The notes: generated from the sequence alone by a model not told the origin. Positions 8,698-15,821 are shown, counted from the first letter of the stretch. The stretch: 64,000 bases of DNA from Aureispira sp. CCB-E (GCF_031326345.1 NZ_CP133671.1:1550001-1614000), one strand, 5' to 3'. Made by a program: numbers and translations.

Positions 8698-9150
8698 ATG
8701 TTTAAAACAGTCTTAGAAAATCACCTAAAAGCAAAAGCTCCTTTCTTAGAACAGGACTTAATGAATCAATGTGCTTTGATTTTGGGAGAGGTCGCACAAG
8801 AAAATAACCTATCTGAATATAAGTTATCCATGCTATTTAAAGTAGATGGTCAACAACTGATCGCTCAAGTAATCGACCCTCAAGCAAAAGAGCTAACGGC
8901 TTTTGATGCTGGGGGCTTGTTTACCGAAATGTTCGAGCTTCAAATGAAAGTAGTTCCTCCAGCAATCAAAGATCCAATCATGAAGCAACTAGGAGGGGAG
9001 AACCTGGAGCAGCTCTTGGTATCCATGTTAAAGGATAACTATTTACTGATTCGCTATAACCTAAATAAAAGCTTGGAGCTGTATCAAGTAAATGCCCGTA
9101 AGAGCGAAAAGATCAGTATTCAAGTATTTGTTGAAGAATTAAAATTGTAG
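8698..9150 (+). CDS. Element protein, unknown function
   Basis: The 150-residue alpha/beta protein has no clear motif. It follows the low-complexity gene by about 50 bp and precedes the GIY-YIG-like gene by 4 bp, so it sits in the same operon. It has neither a signal peptide nor a membrane helix. Confidence 0.55.
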   Translation: MFKTVLENHLKAKAPFLEQDLMNQCALILGEVAQENNLSEYKLSMLFKVDGQQLIAQVIDPQAKELTAFDAGGLFTEMFELQMKVVPPAIKDPIMKQLGGENLEQLLVSMLKDNYLLIRYNLNKSLELYQVNARKSEKISIQVFVEELKL

Positions 9151-9154
9151 ACCA

Positions 9155-9580
9155 ATGAGCCAAGAAAAAAACAGTTTCAAGCCCTTGACCGTTCATCCGC
9201 CACTTGTTTCCCGACAATTGGGCAGATACAGAGACACCGCTGGTGTGTTTTTAATTCGAGATAAAGAGACCGTAATTTATGTTGGCAAGTCTAAAAATAT
9301 ATACAAAGCGGTTTTGCGCTTGTTTCAAAAGGGCGGCTTACTGGAGCATTTGGATAGAAGGATCTTAAAATTTGAGTCTATCTTATCCAATTCTCGTTTG
9401 GGGCCAATAGAAACGGTCTTAAAAATGCGGTTTAAACCTCCATACAACTACATTGCAAAGTGCAAGCCGCTAACGCTTAGTTTTTACCAAAAAAAGCAAG
9501 AACAGCGAATTTGGGAGACTTACTTGGAACAAACTCGTTTTGATGTTCCTGGAGAGCATCAATCGGATAAAAAGTATTGA
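9155..9580 (+). CDS. GIY-YIG nuclease-like protein (UvrC-type N-domain)
   Basis: The 141-residue protein carries the two-strand GIY-YIG signature as AGVFLIRDKETVIYVGKSKN (about residues 29-48) and the later conserved Glu region IETVLKMRFKPPYN, closest to the UvrC N-terminal layout. Where UvrC has the catalytic Arg after the YVGKxxN motif, this sequence reads YKAVLRLF, so the Arg may be lost or displaced. It ends the rightward operon and is followed by an intrinsic terminator at 9618. A role in DNA processing of the element is plausible. Activity is uncertain. Confidence 0.7.
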   Translation: MSQEKNSFKPLTVHPPLVSRQLGRYRDTAGVFLIRDKETVIYVGKSKNIYKAVLRLFQKGGLLEHLDRRILKFESILSNSRLGPIETVLKMRFKPPYNYIAKCKPLTLSFYQKKQEQRIWETYLEQTRFDVPGEHQSDKKY

Positions 9581-9617
9581 CTTTGTTTTGCTGATTTAGA
9601 TTTATAATTGTTTAAAA

Positions 9618-9649
9618 AGCTGCTTCTATTTTAGAAGTGGCTTTTTTTT
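9618..9649 (+). terminator. Intrinsic terminator of the element operon
   Basis: AGCTGCTTCT (9618-9627) pairs with AGAAGTGGCT (9633-9642), with G-U pairs, and is followed by a run of T. It lies 37 bp after the GIY-YIG stop and isolates the hsdMS unit from the upstream operon. Confidence 0.75.
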
Positions 9650-9653
9650 ATGC

Positions 9654-9690
9654 AAAGTTTCAAACTTTATCAAAGAAAGTTTGAAACTTT
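9654..9690. promoter_or_regulatory. Twin palindromic operators upstream of hsdM
   Basis: AAAGTTTCAAACTTT (9654-9668) and AAAGTTTGAAACTTT (9676-9690) are each near-perfect palindromes and are complementary to each other, 7 bp apart. A further AAAGTTTC half-site lies at 9697. The positions, 85-120 bp before the hsdM ATG, suit a dimeric regulator controlling the modification genes. The alternative is one 15-bp cruciform or hairpin. Confidence 0.6.
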
Positions 9691-9774
9691 TTTGTATAAA
9701 GTTTCGGGTAATATGACTTTATTTAGTAGTTTCCTCAATATTGAATTGAAGATTGTAAGGACTAAACACAAATA

Positions 9775-11364
9775 ATGTCAGAAGAACACAAAAAACAGCT
9801 GGAGCAACAACTTTGGAATATTGCCAACACCCTAAGAGGGAAAATGAATGCAGATGAATTTAGAGACTATATCTTAGGCTTTATTTTTTACAAATACCTA
9901 TCTGAAAAAATGCACTTGTACGCCAATCGCTTGTTGGCAGGGGAGGACATCGAAGAATATACACAGATAGACGAAGCATCTGCAGAAGGAGAAGAATATT
10001 TGACGGCCATTAGAACAGAAGCGGTGGAAACCTTGGGTTTTTTCTTAAAACCTAGCGAATTGTTTCATCAAGTGGCACTACGTGGCGCTGCTCAAGCAGA
10101 AGATGAAAATGCCGAAGCTCAAAGCAACTTTATTTTGCAAGATTTGACCGATATTTTGAAGAGTATCGAGCAGAGCACGATGGGTGCAGGGAGCGAGGAC
10201 GATTTTGAACAATTGTTTGAAGATTTGGATTTGACCTCGACTAAATTAGGGCGCACGGAAAAGGACAAAAATGCCTTGGTGGCAAAAGTCTTGGCGCATT
10301 TGGATAAAATTGATTTTAAGTTAGAAGATACCGAAGCCGATGTGTTGGGCGATGCCTACGAATATTTGATTGGGCAGTTTGCGAGTGGAGCAGGGAAGAA
10401 GGCAGGGGAATTTTATACGCCCCAACAGGTGTCTATGGTCTTAGCTAAGATTGTGACCACCAACAAAACAAAATTGAAATCGGTTTACGATCCCACTTGT
10501 GGCTCTGGGTCTTTGTTGTTGCGAGTTGCCAAAGAAGTACAACAAGTTTCTACCTTTTATGGGCAAGAAATGAACCGTACGACCTACAATTTGGCTCGTA
10601 TGAATATGATCATGCACGATGTTCATTATAGTAAGTTTGACATCAAGCAAGAAGATACCCTAGAGAAACCACAACACCCGAACTTAAAAGCGGAAGCTAT
10701 TGTGGCGAATCCTCCTTTTTCTGCCAAGTGGTCGGCAAATCCTTTGCACAACAACGACGACCGTTTTTCTGCTTATGGCAAATTAGCCCCTAAATCCAAG
10801 GCAGATTTTGCCTTTGTGCAACACATGATTCATCATTTGGATGAAGCTGGCACGATGGCGATTGTTTTGCCACACGGGGTGTTGTTTCGTGGTGCAGCGG
10901 AGGGCTTGATTCGTCAACATTTGATTGAAACTTGCAATTACTTGGATGCGGTGATTGGCTTGCCTGCCAATATCTTTTATGGTACCTCCATTCCGACATG
11001 TATTTTGGTCTTTAAGAAGCAACGGGAGCATTCTGATACCATCTTGTTTATAGATGCCAGTCAAGAATTTGACAAAGCCAAAACGCAAAACTTCTTGCGC
11101 TCGGAGGACATTCATAAAATTATTACCACTTATAGAGAGCGTACCGTTATCGACAAATACAGCTATATAGCGAGCTTGGAAGAGGTCAAAGAGAACGATT
11201 ACAACCTCAATATTCCTCGTTATGTGGATACCTTTGAGGAGGAGGAAGCGGTGGACTTAAAGGCGGTGGCTCAAGAGCTAAAAAGCTTAGAGTCGGAGAT
11301 GGAAGCAACGGATGCCGTCATTGCGGATTTTTGTCAACAATTGGGCATTGATGCGCCTTTCTAA
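9775..11364 (+). CDS. hsdM: Type I restriction-modification DNA methyltransferase subunit M
   Basis: The protein has 529 residues, a usual size for HsdM. It has the N-terminal HsdM helical domain (LWNIANTLRGKMNADEFRDYILGFIFYKYL region), then the N6-adenine methyltransferase core with AdoMet motif DPTCGSGS (about 238-246) and catalytic NPPF (312-315). It should form M2S complexes with the HsdS 15 bp downstream and methylate adenine in a bipartite site. No hsdR is found in the element or elsewhere in the window, so here it can only act as a methylase unless the host supplies R. It has its own operator region. Confidence 0.95.
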   Translation: MSEEHKKQLEQQLWNIANTLRGKMNADEFRDYILGFIFYKYLSEKMHLYANRLLAGEDIEEYTQIDEASAEGEEYLTAIRTEAVETLGFFLKPSELFHQVALRGAAQAEDENAEAQSNFILQDLTDILKSIEQSTMGAGSEDDFEQLFEDLDLTSTKLGRTEKDKNALVAKVLAHLDKIDFKLEDTEADVLGDAYEYLIGQFASGAGKKAGEFYTPQQVSMVLAKIVTTNKTKLKSVYDPTCGSGSLLLRVAKEVQQVSTFYGQEMNRTTYNLARMNMIMHDVHYSKFDIKQEDTLEKPQHPNLKAEAIVANPPFSAKWSANPLHNNDDRFSAYGKLAPKSKADFAFVQHMIHHLDEAGTMAIVLPHGVLFRGAAEGLIRQHLIETCNYLDAVIGLPANIFYGTSIPTCILVFKKQREHSDTILFIDASQEFDKAKTQNFLRSEDIHKIITTYRERTVIDKYSYIASLEEVKENDYNLNIPRYVDTFEEEEAVDLKAVAQELKSLESEMEATDAVIADFCQQLGIDAPF

Positions 11365-11379
11365 ACTACTGGGATTATT

Positions 11380-12660
11380 ATGGTAATAATGGATGATAAA
11401 AAGAAGAAATTGGTGCCTGCTTTGAGGTTTTCGGAGTTTGAGGGGGAGTGGGAGGATATAAAATATGGAAATATTTATACATTTTATTCCACCAATTCAT
11501 TTTCTAGAGATAATCTAAATTATGAAAAAGGGATAGTTAAGAATATTCATTATGGTGATATTCATACCAAGTTTCAAACAATGTTTGATATAGAAAAAGA
11601 ACTTGTTCCCTTTGTTAATGAAGATATAAATATTAGTAAAATAGCTAGTGATAATTATTGTAAGGAAAAAGATTTAGTTATTGCTGATGCTTCTGAAGAT
11701 TATGCAGATATAGGGAAATCTATCGAGATTATAAATCTAAATAAAGAACGTGTAATAGCAGGACTTCATACATTTTTGGCTAGACCCAATAAACGTGATT
11801 TAGCATCTGGTTTTGGAGGTTATCTAATGCAATCTTGGGCTATTAGAAAACAGATAATGACAATAGCTCAAGGAACAAAAGTATTAGGACTTTCGACTAA
11901 GAGAGTAGTTAATGTATTATTAACTATCCCCACCCTCCCCGAACAACAAAAAATAGCCAACTTCCTATCCTCGGTAGACAAAAAAATCGAACAGCTCCGC
12001 CAAAAAGTAAGCCTCTTGGAGGACTACAAAAAAGGCGTAATGCAGCAGATTTTTAGTCAGCAAATTCGCTTTAAGGATGATAATGGGGAGGCGTTTGCGG
12101 ATTGGGAATACATTAAATTAGGTAAATTGACTTATAAAGTAGGTAAGAAAAACAAAGAGAATATTCAATACCCTATATATTCAATTAATAACCAAGAAGG
12201 TTTCTTGCCTCAGTCTGAGCAGTTTGAGGGAATGGATAGTAATGATAGAGGTTATGATATTAGCTTGTATAAAATAATCAAGAAAGGAACCTTTGCTTAT
12301 AACCCTGCAAGAATTAATGTTGGGTCTATAGGGTTTAGTGGAGAGTTGGATAACGTTATTATTAGTTCACTTTATGTTTGTTTTAAAACAAAAGAGAACT
12401 TGGAAGATGCTTATCTACTTAAATTCCTAGATACATTTGATTTTAATAAAGGAGTTCTTAGAAATGTAGAAGGAGGTGTTAGGCAGTATCTTTTTTATGA
12501 TAATTTTTCTAGTATAAAAATTCCTTTACCATCAAACAAAGAGCAACTTAGAATAGCTGATTTTTTGAATAGTATAGATGAAAAAATCAAACAAAATCAA
12601 ATAAAAGTAAAGCAAGCCCAACAATTCAAAAAAGGCTTGTTACAGCAACTATTTGTATAA
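11380..12660 (+). CDS. hsdS: Type I restriction-modification specificity subunit S
   Basis: The 426-residue protein has two target-recognition domains (about 1-190 and 235-400), each followed by a helical spacer with the typical LPEQQKIANFLSSVDKKIEQL and NKEQLRIADFLNSIDEKIKQN repeats. A possible earlier in-frame start MVIMDDKK is used here. The two recognition domains are AT-rich compared with the conserved spacers, as usual for swapped recognition modules. It sets the DNA sequence methylated by HsdM. A bidirectional terminator follows at 12667. Confidence 0.93.
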   Translation: MVIMDDKKKKLVPALRFSEFEGEWEDIKYGNIYTFYSTNSFSRDNLNYEKGIVKNIHYGDIHTKFQTMFDIEKELVPFVNEDINISKIASDNYCKEKDLVIADASEDYADIGKSIEIINLNKERVIAGLHTFLARPNKRDLASGFGGYLMQSWAIRKQIMTIAQGTKVLGLSTKRVVNVLLTIPTLPEQQKIANFLSSVDKKIEQLRQKVSLLEDYKKGVMQQIFSQQIRFKDDNGEAFADWEYIKLGKLTYKVGKKNKENIQYPIYSINNQEGFLPQSEQFEGMDSNDRGYDISLYKIIKKGTFAYNPARINVGSIGFSGELDNVIISSLYVCFKTKENLEDAYLLKFLDTFDFNKGVLRNVEGGVRQYLFYDNFSSIKIPLPSNKEQLRIADFLNSIDEKIKQNQIKVKQAQQFKKGLLQQLFV

Positions 12661-12666
12661 AAAAAA

Positions 12667-12697
12667 CTCCAAGGGTTAATTTTCCCTTGGAGCTTTT
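12667..12697. terminator. Bidirectional terminator between hsdS and integrase
   Basis: CTCCAAGGG (12667-12675) pairs perfectly with CCCTTGGAG (12684-12692). It is followed by CTTTTT and preceded by AAAAAA, so it can end hsdS rightward and the convergent integrase leftward. Confidence 0.85.
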
Positions 12698-12703
12698 TGC
12701 ATT

Positions 12704-13753
12704 TTAAATACTAGGAAACTTATCCCTCAGATCCCCCAAATCAGAGACACCCAATTGTCTCAAATATTCGTCCACCTGATCCAAGGAATGATGGCGTAAT
12801 TGAATTTGTAGTTGTTTAATATGAATGCCAGCCTTTACTGCAGCAACAGCGCCCGTATGCTTCCAGGAGTACAACTTATAGCGAGTAGTATCAAAACCCA
12901 ATTCTTTTAAAATTAGTCGGTGTTGCCGCCCAAAAGTATTCATACCAGTAGGAGCCAAATAATGCGTACCAGGAAATAAATATTCGTTAGGAGTACGGTT
13001 TTTTAGTTTTTGCTTGACAGTAGGAAAAAAAGCGTTAGGGATCGCAACGTATTGTTGCTTTTTATTTTTGGATATGTTAGAAGGGACAAGAATTTTTTGT
13101 TCCTCAATGATAATATCTCCCACCTTGAGCAACCGAAGCTCTGCACGAGGTCGAAGGAAACAGTAATACACAAACTGCACAAAAAACCACAAATTAGGAT
13201 TCTTATTTTTTATGGCATTACTTAGAAATGTTATTTGGCTCTGGGTAAAGTATGTGGCTGGAGTAGGAGAAGCTTTTCGAGTTTCAATTGCATCTAATAG
13301 ATGCTGTTGATCACACCAACTAAGTGCTTGAGTAATGCACTGTATATAGTCGTTGTATGTATTAGGAGATAATCTTTTTTCTTTGGTTAGGTGTTCAAAG
13401 AAGAATTGATAAACACTTTCCTCATTCCACTTTTTATTTTGCATCCAATTGGTAAAAATACGAATCTTGGATTTTTTGCAACTATAAGTTTTAGGTCTCC
13501 ATATTGGCTTCCTGCTTTCTAATTCCTCCAGTATTTTTTGGATAATTCCTCTATTGACTTTTTGTAAATGGACGCTCTCTAATTGATCCATCAATTTCCT
13601 AGCTGCAACCTTTCTAGCTTGTAGCGTTTTGAATTTATTGATGTCACCATATTTTTTAATTCGTTTGCCTTGGTCATTATAATAGTAAACAAACCATCGA
13701 GCAGTTAGTGAATTATTAGCAGTGTATAATTGAGGCAAACTATTTTTAATCAT
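12704..13753 (-). CDS. Tyrosine recombinase / site-specific integrase
   Basis: The 349-residue protein has an N-terminal arm/SAM-like domain and a C-terminal catalytic domain. Visible catalytic elements are the Arg in FLRPRAELRLLKVGDI, the KHTGA box (His-x-x-x of the second motif) and LRHHSLDQVDEYLRQLG with the candidate nucleophile Tyr. It starts about 120 bp from the attR copy inside tRNA-Ala and points away from it, which fits an integrase using the tRNA 3' end. It is expected to drive integration. No excisionase is recognised, though the small HTH gene could serve. Confidence 0.92.
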   Translation of the reverse strand: MIKNSLPQLYTANNSLTARWFVYYYNDQGKRIKKYGDINKFKTLQARKVAARKLMDQLESVHLQKVNRGIIQKILEELESRKPIWRPKTYSCKKSKIRIFTNWMQNKKWNEESVYQFFFEHLTKEKRLSPNTYNDYIQCITQALSWCDQQHLLDAIETRKASPTPATYFTQSQITFLSNAIKNKNPNLWFFVQFVYYCFLRPRAELRLLKVGDIIIEEQKILVPSNISKNKKQQYVAIPNAFFPTVKQKLKNRTPNEYLFPGTHYLAPTGMNTFGRQHRLILKELGFDTTRYKLYSWKHTGAVAAVKAGIHIKQLQIQLRHHSLDQVDEYLRQLGVSDLGDLRDKFPSI

Positions 13754-13870
13754 TGTTTAGTTTTTGTACAAATAGGTCTAGGCTGAACGAAAGGCGAAAG
13801 ATACTCTAAATTTATATATTATGTATCATTTTAATTTGTTAATTGTTGATAATTAGTAATTTAAAAGTTT

Positions 13871-13887
13871 TTGTGGAAAAGGCGGGA
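13871..13887. repeat. attR core inside tRNA-Ala 3' end
   Basis: This is an exact copy of the 17-mer at 296-312. It covers the 3' side of the acceptor stem and the start of the T stem of tRNA-Ala, so the tRNA stays intact after insertion. Confidence 0.85.
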
Positions 13888-13946
13888 GTCGAACCCGCAT
13901 CCTTCTCGTTGCAAACGAGATGCTCCGCCAATTGAGCTACTTCCCC
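13874..13946 (-). tRNA. tRNA-Ala(TGC)
   Basis: The acceptor GGGGAAG/CTTTTCC has two G-U pairs. The anticodon stem TCTCG/CGAGA holds loop TTTGCAA, anticodon TGC. Its 3' end is the element's attachment site. No CCA is encoded. Confidence 0.93.
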
Positions 13947-14000
13947 GAATAAGTGCCTTTAGTGACTGAGTAGGTTTTGAATCTACAGCCTCTTATTTAG

Positions 14001-14073
14001 AGCAAGTGATGAGACTCGAACTCACAATCTTCTGGGTGGAAACCAGGTGCCCTAGCCATTGGACCACACTTGC
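14001..14073 (-). tRNA. tRNA-Gly(TCC)
   Basis: Acceptor GCAAGTG/CACTTGC with discriminator T (usual for bacterial Gly). D stem GTCC/GGGC; loop TTTCCAC gives anticodon TCC. The outermost anticodon-stem pair is a C-A mismatch. Confidence 0.85.
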
Positions 14074-14090
14074 TGTTAGTCTATGTGTTG

Positions 14091-14163
14091 TACTCTAGAT
14101 AGGATTCGAACCTATACTACAACGGGTTTAAGCCGTTTGCCTCTTCCATTGGGCTACTAGAGT
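14091..14163 (-). tRNA. tRNA with Leu anticodon TAA but class I body
   Basis: Acceptor ACTCTAG/CTAGAGT, anticodon stem AACGG/CCGTT, loop CTTAAAC (anticodon TAA), T arm ATAGG/CCTAT, discriminator A. The variable loop is only 5 nt (GTAGT). Bacterial tRNA-Leu normally has a long variable arm, so this body is atypical. It resembles the TAG tRNA at 14335. Confidence 0.85.
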
Positions 14164-14168
14164 AGTAG

Positions 14169-14242
14169 AGCAAGTAGTGAGGTTCGAACTCACAATCTTC
14201 TGATTGGCAACCAGATGCCTTAGCCAATTAGGCCATACTTGC
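14169..14242 (-). tRNA. tRNA-Gly(GCC)
   Basis: Acceptor GCAAGTA/TACTTGC, D stem GCCT/AGGC, loop TTGCCAA (anticodon GCC), discriminator T. It is clearly related to the TCC tRNA at 14001, so the two are probably duplicates with changed anticodons. Confidence 0.9.
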
Positions 14243-14250
14243 TAAAATTG

Positions 14251-14324
14251 TACGGGTGACAGGGTTGAACCTGCATCTCCTAAGTCCCAAACCTAGTGCT
14301 TTTGCCTTGTTAAGCTACTCCCGT
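14251..14324 (-). tRNA. tRNA-Pro(TGG), copy 1, 6-nt T loop
   Basis: Loop TTTGGGA gives anticodon TGG. Compared with the otherwise nearly identical copy at 14625, one base is missing in the T loop (TTCAAC, 6 nt). That breaks the universal 7-nt T loop, so this copy may be degenerate. Confidence 0.75.
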
Positions 14325-14334
14325 AAATATTGGG

Positions 14335-14408
14335 TACCTTCAGTGAGAATCGAACTCACACTGTATAGGGTCTAAGCCTATTGCCTCTTCCATTTGGGCT
14401 ATGAAGGT
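14335..14408 (-). tRNA. tRNA with Leu anticodon TAG but class I body
   Basis: Acceptor ACCTTCA/TGAAGGT, anticodon stem ATAGG/CCTAT, loop CTTAGAC (anticodon TAG), T arm GTGAG/CTCAC, discriminator A. The variable loop is short (ACAGT). It shares the D region TAGCCCAA.TGGAAGAGGC with the TAA tRNA at 14091, so they are paralogues. Confidence 0.85.
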
Positions 14409-14411
14409 AAA

Positions 14412-14447
14412 CGAACGATTTTTGAACTTGCCTCAAAATCAAGGTCT
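14412..14447. repeat. 36-bp intergenic repeat, copy A
   Basis: This segment starts CGAACGATTTTTGA and recurs at 14543-14578 with 2 mismatches in 36. Each copy is next to a Pro tRNA duplicate, which suggests the array grew by segment duplication. Confidence 0.75.
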
Positions 14448-14542
14448 AGTAGACCTTGAAGAGAGTGCACCGCAAAGCGGCAAAAAAAGTAAAAGGTTAT
14501 CTGAAATTTGAAGTTTAAACAATTGAATGTATACCTATAAGT

Positions 14543-14578
14543 CGAACGATTTTTGAGCTTGTCTCAAAATCAAGGTCT
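14543..14578. repeat. 36-bp intergenic repeat, copy B
   Basis: This is the partner of 14412-14447 (34 of 36 identical), located about 45 bp from the second Pro tRNA. Confidence 0.75.
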
Positions 14579-14624
14579 GATAGTTATCATTATACGTCTA
14601 TTTTGTTTTCAAACATCCTATTTG

Positions 14625-14699
14625 TACGGGTGACAGGGGTCGAACCTGCATCTTCTAAGTCCCAAACCTAGCGCTTTTGCCTTGTTAAGCTACTCCCGT
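14625..14699 (-). tRNA. tRNA-Pro(TGG), copy 2, intact
   Basis: Loop TTTGGGA, anticodon TGG; T arm GCAGG-TTCGACC-CCTGT with a normal 7-nt loop. One acceptor mismatch (A6-A67) is shared with copy 1. Confidence 0.9.
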
Positions 14700-14720
14700 A
14701 AATTTAATTACAAAGTAAAG

Positions 14721-14794
14721 ATCAGGCAGTAGGACTTGAACCTACAACCTCTGGAGTCAAAGTCCAGTGCTCTAGCCAATTGAGCTATACCTGA
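14721..14794 (-). tRNA. tRNA-Gln(TTG)
   Basis: Acceptor TCAGGTA/TGCCTGA, anticodon stem CTGGA/TCCAG, loop CTTTGAC, anticodon TTG. Confidence 0.92.
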
Positions 14795-14843
14795 ATAATT
14801 GGTTTTATGGTTTAATCTAAACTTGTTTTAGATCATCACATTG

Positions 14844-14917
14844 CAGGGGCAGCAGGATTTGAACCTACAACCTTTGGTTTTGGAGACCAGTGCTCTACCA
14901 GATTGAGCTATACCCCT
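14844..14917 (-). tRNA. tRNA-Trp(CCA)
   Basis: Acceptor AGGGGTA/TGCCCCT with discriminator G, and loop CTCCAAA (anticodon CCA). The sequence is very close to typical bacterial tRNA-Trp. Confidence 0.95.
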
Positions 14918-14925
14918 AGTTTTTG

Positions 14926-15012
14926 CGGAAAGAGTGGGAATCGAACCCACACGAGTCGTTAACTCCGAACAGTTTTCAAGACTGTGGCCACCACCTATTG
15001 GCTTGTCTTTCC
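14926..15012 (-). tRNA. tRNA-Ser(TGA)
   Basis: Class II, 87 nt. Acceptor GGAAAGA/TCTTTCC, loop CTTGAAA (anticodon TGA), long variable arm, discriminator G as usual for Ser. Confidence 0.94.
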
Positions 15013-15026
15013 AGTTTGTTTTGTAG

Positions 15027-15109
15027 CGGAGGATACAGGAATCGAACCTGTGTTCCATAAGGAAACCTATCCTTAGCAGGGAAGTGCCTTGCCACTCGGC
15101 CAATCCTCC
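15027..15109 (-). tRNA. tRNA-Ser(GCT), weak anticodon stem
   Basis: Class II, acceptor GGAGGAT/ATCCTCC, discriminator G, loop CTGCTAA (anticodon GCT). Only three of five anticodon-stem pairs form (CTTCC against GGATA), so its function is less certain. Confidence 0.82.
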
Positions 15110-15359
15110 ATAAAACAGGCAAACAGCCTGTCCGTTGTAACATCTAAAATTATCTTGGAAGACTATTCTTATGAAAAGAACCCCAATTTTTAGTTGCATT
15201 TTAGTGTTACAACAAGCGATTGTCAATCGCTTTCGATCATAGAACTTTTTCTGATTTGGATTAATGGTTAATCCTTATGTCTACTCCTTGTGTTTCTCCA
15301 AGACAGCAATAGTAGCACTTGTTTGGAGGTAAGTTTTCTTAAAAACTTACTCAGAATAG
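15110..15359. other. 250-bp tRNA spacer without a gene
   Basis: It contains a small hairpin ACAGGC/GCCTGT just after the Ser(GCT) gene. I see no tRNA or convincing ORF in it. Confidence 0.5.
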
Positions 15360-15446
15360 GGCATCTGACAGGATTCGAACCTGCGACGGACATATTGTCC
15401 AGTAGAGTCACAATCTACTTGCTTAAGCCTCTCGCACACAGATACC
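15360..15446 (-). tRNA. tRNA-His(GTG) with class II variable arm
   Basis: Loop TTGTGAC gives anticodon GTG. The extra G(-1) pairs with C73 (GGTATCTG/CAGATGCC), the hallmark of HisRS recognition. Unlike normal tRNA-His, it has an extra stem GGAC-AATAT-GTCC as a long variable arm and a 3-bp D stem TGC/GCA. It is the only His tRNA in the array. Confidence 0.85.
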
Positions 15447-15473
15447 ATTCTGGAGAATTACTAGCATTCGTCG

Positions 15474-15559
15474 TAGTGGCGACGGGATTCGAACCCGCGA
15501 ACTCAATAACTTGGACTAGGTTGAAAGCCTAGCTGCTTTGACCACTTGCATACACCACC
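15474..15559 (-). tRNA. tRNA with Glu anticodon TTC and class II body
   Basis: Anticodon stem CTAGG/CCTAG holds loop CTTTCAA (anticodon TTC). The tRNA is 86 nt with a long variable region (CAA-GTTA-TTG inside). The D stem is TGC/GCA, like the His tRNA next door; acceptor GGTGGTG/CGCCACT. Canonical tRNA-Glu is class I, so charging is uncertain. Confidence 0.82.
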
Positions 15560-15737
15560 AATTTAAAAATCTTAATGAGTTGGATTATGTCGAATGCGTA
15601 ATGATTTACTTCAGGTTATATGTTTTGAATGATTCATTTCTGTTCAAATAAAACTTGCCTCAAAACGACATAATTATTCCTACTATTTGAAAAACTGCTT
15701 GAATAAAGTTGTATGTTGTTCATTATTTCTTTTTTTG

Positions 15738-15811
15738 TGAAGATGGTAGGATTTGAACCTACAACCATCCCGTTAGAAGCGGGAAGCTCTAATCCATTGA
15801 GCTACATCTTT
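15738..15811 (-). tRNA. tRNA-Arg(TCT)
   Basis: Anticodon stem TCCCG/CGGGA, loop CTTCTAA (anticodon TCT), T arm GTAGG/CCTAC. The first acceptor pair is A1-C72, a mismatch. Confidence 0.9.
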
Positions 15812-15821
15812 GTTTGTATAG

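Larger units (their letters stand above)
296..13887. mobile_element. 13.6-kb tRNA-Ala-integrated element (satellite-like)
   Basis: The boundaries are a 17-bp direct repeat at 296-312 and 13871-13887, the latter being the 3' end of tRNA-Ala. The order is attL, TGTTGGA repeat region, two leftward coiled-coil regulators, structured divergent gap, Cro-like HTH protein, membrane zinc-finger protein, primase-helicase, four small or unknown genes, hsdM-hsdS, leftward tyrosine integrase, attR. I see no capsid, portal, terminase, tail, relaxase or conjugation gene. It therefore resembles a phage satellite or cryptic integrative element that replicates with its own primase-helicase and carries a methylation module as cargo. 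The insertion splits a tRNA array. Confidence 0.85.

Noticed and set aside
14091-14163. Nonsense suppressor tRNA
   Set aside because: Anticodon TAA reads UUA (Leu), not the stop codon UAA; no TTA, CTA or TCA anticodon was found in the array.
14828-15532. 132-aa and 80-aa ORFs inside the tRNA array
   Set aside because: They run through tRNA genes (Trp, Ser, His, Glu) and consist of translated tRNA sequence.
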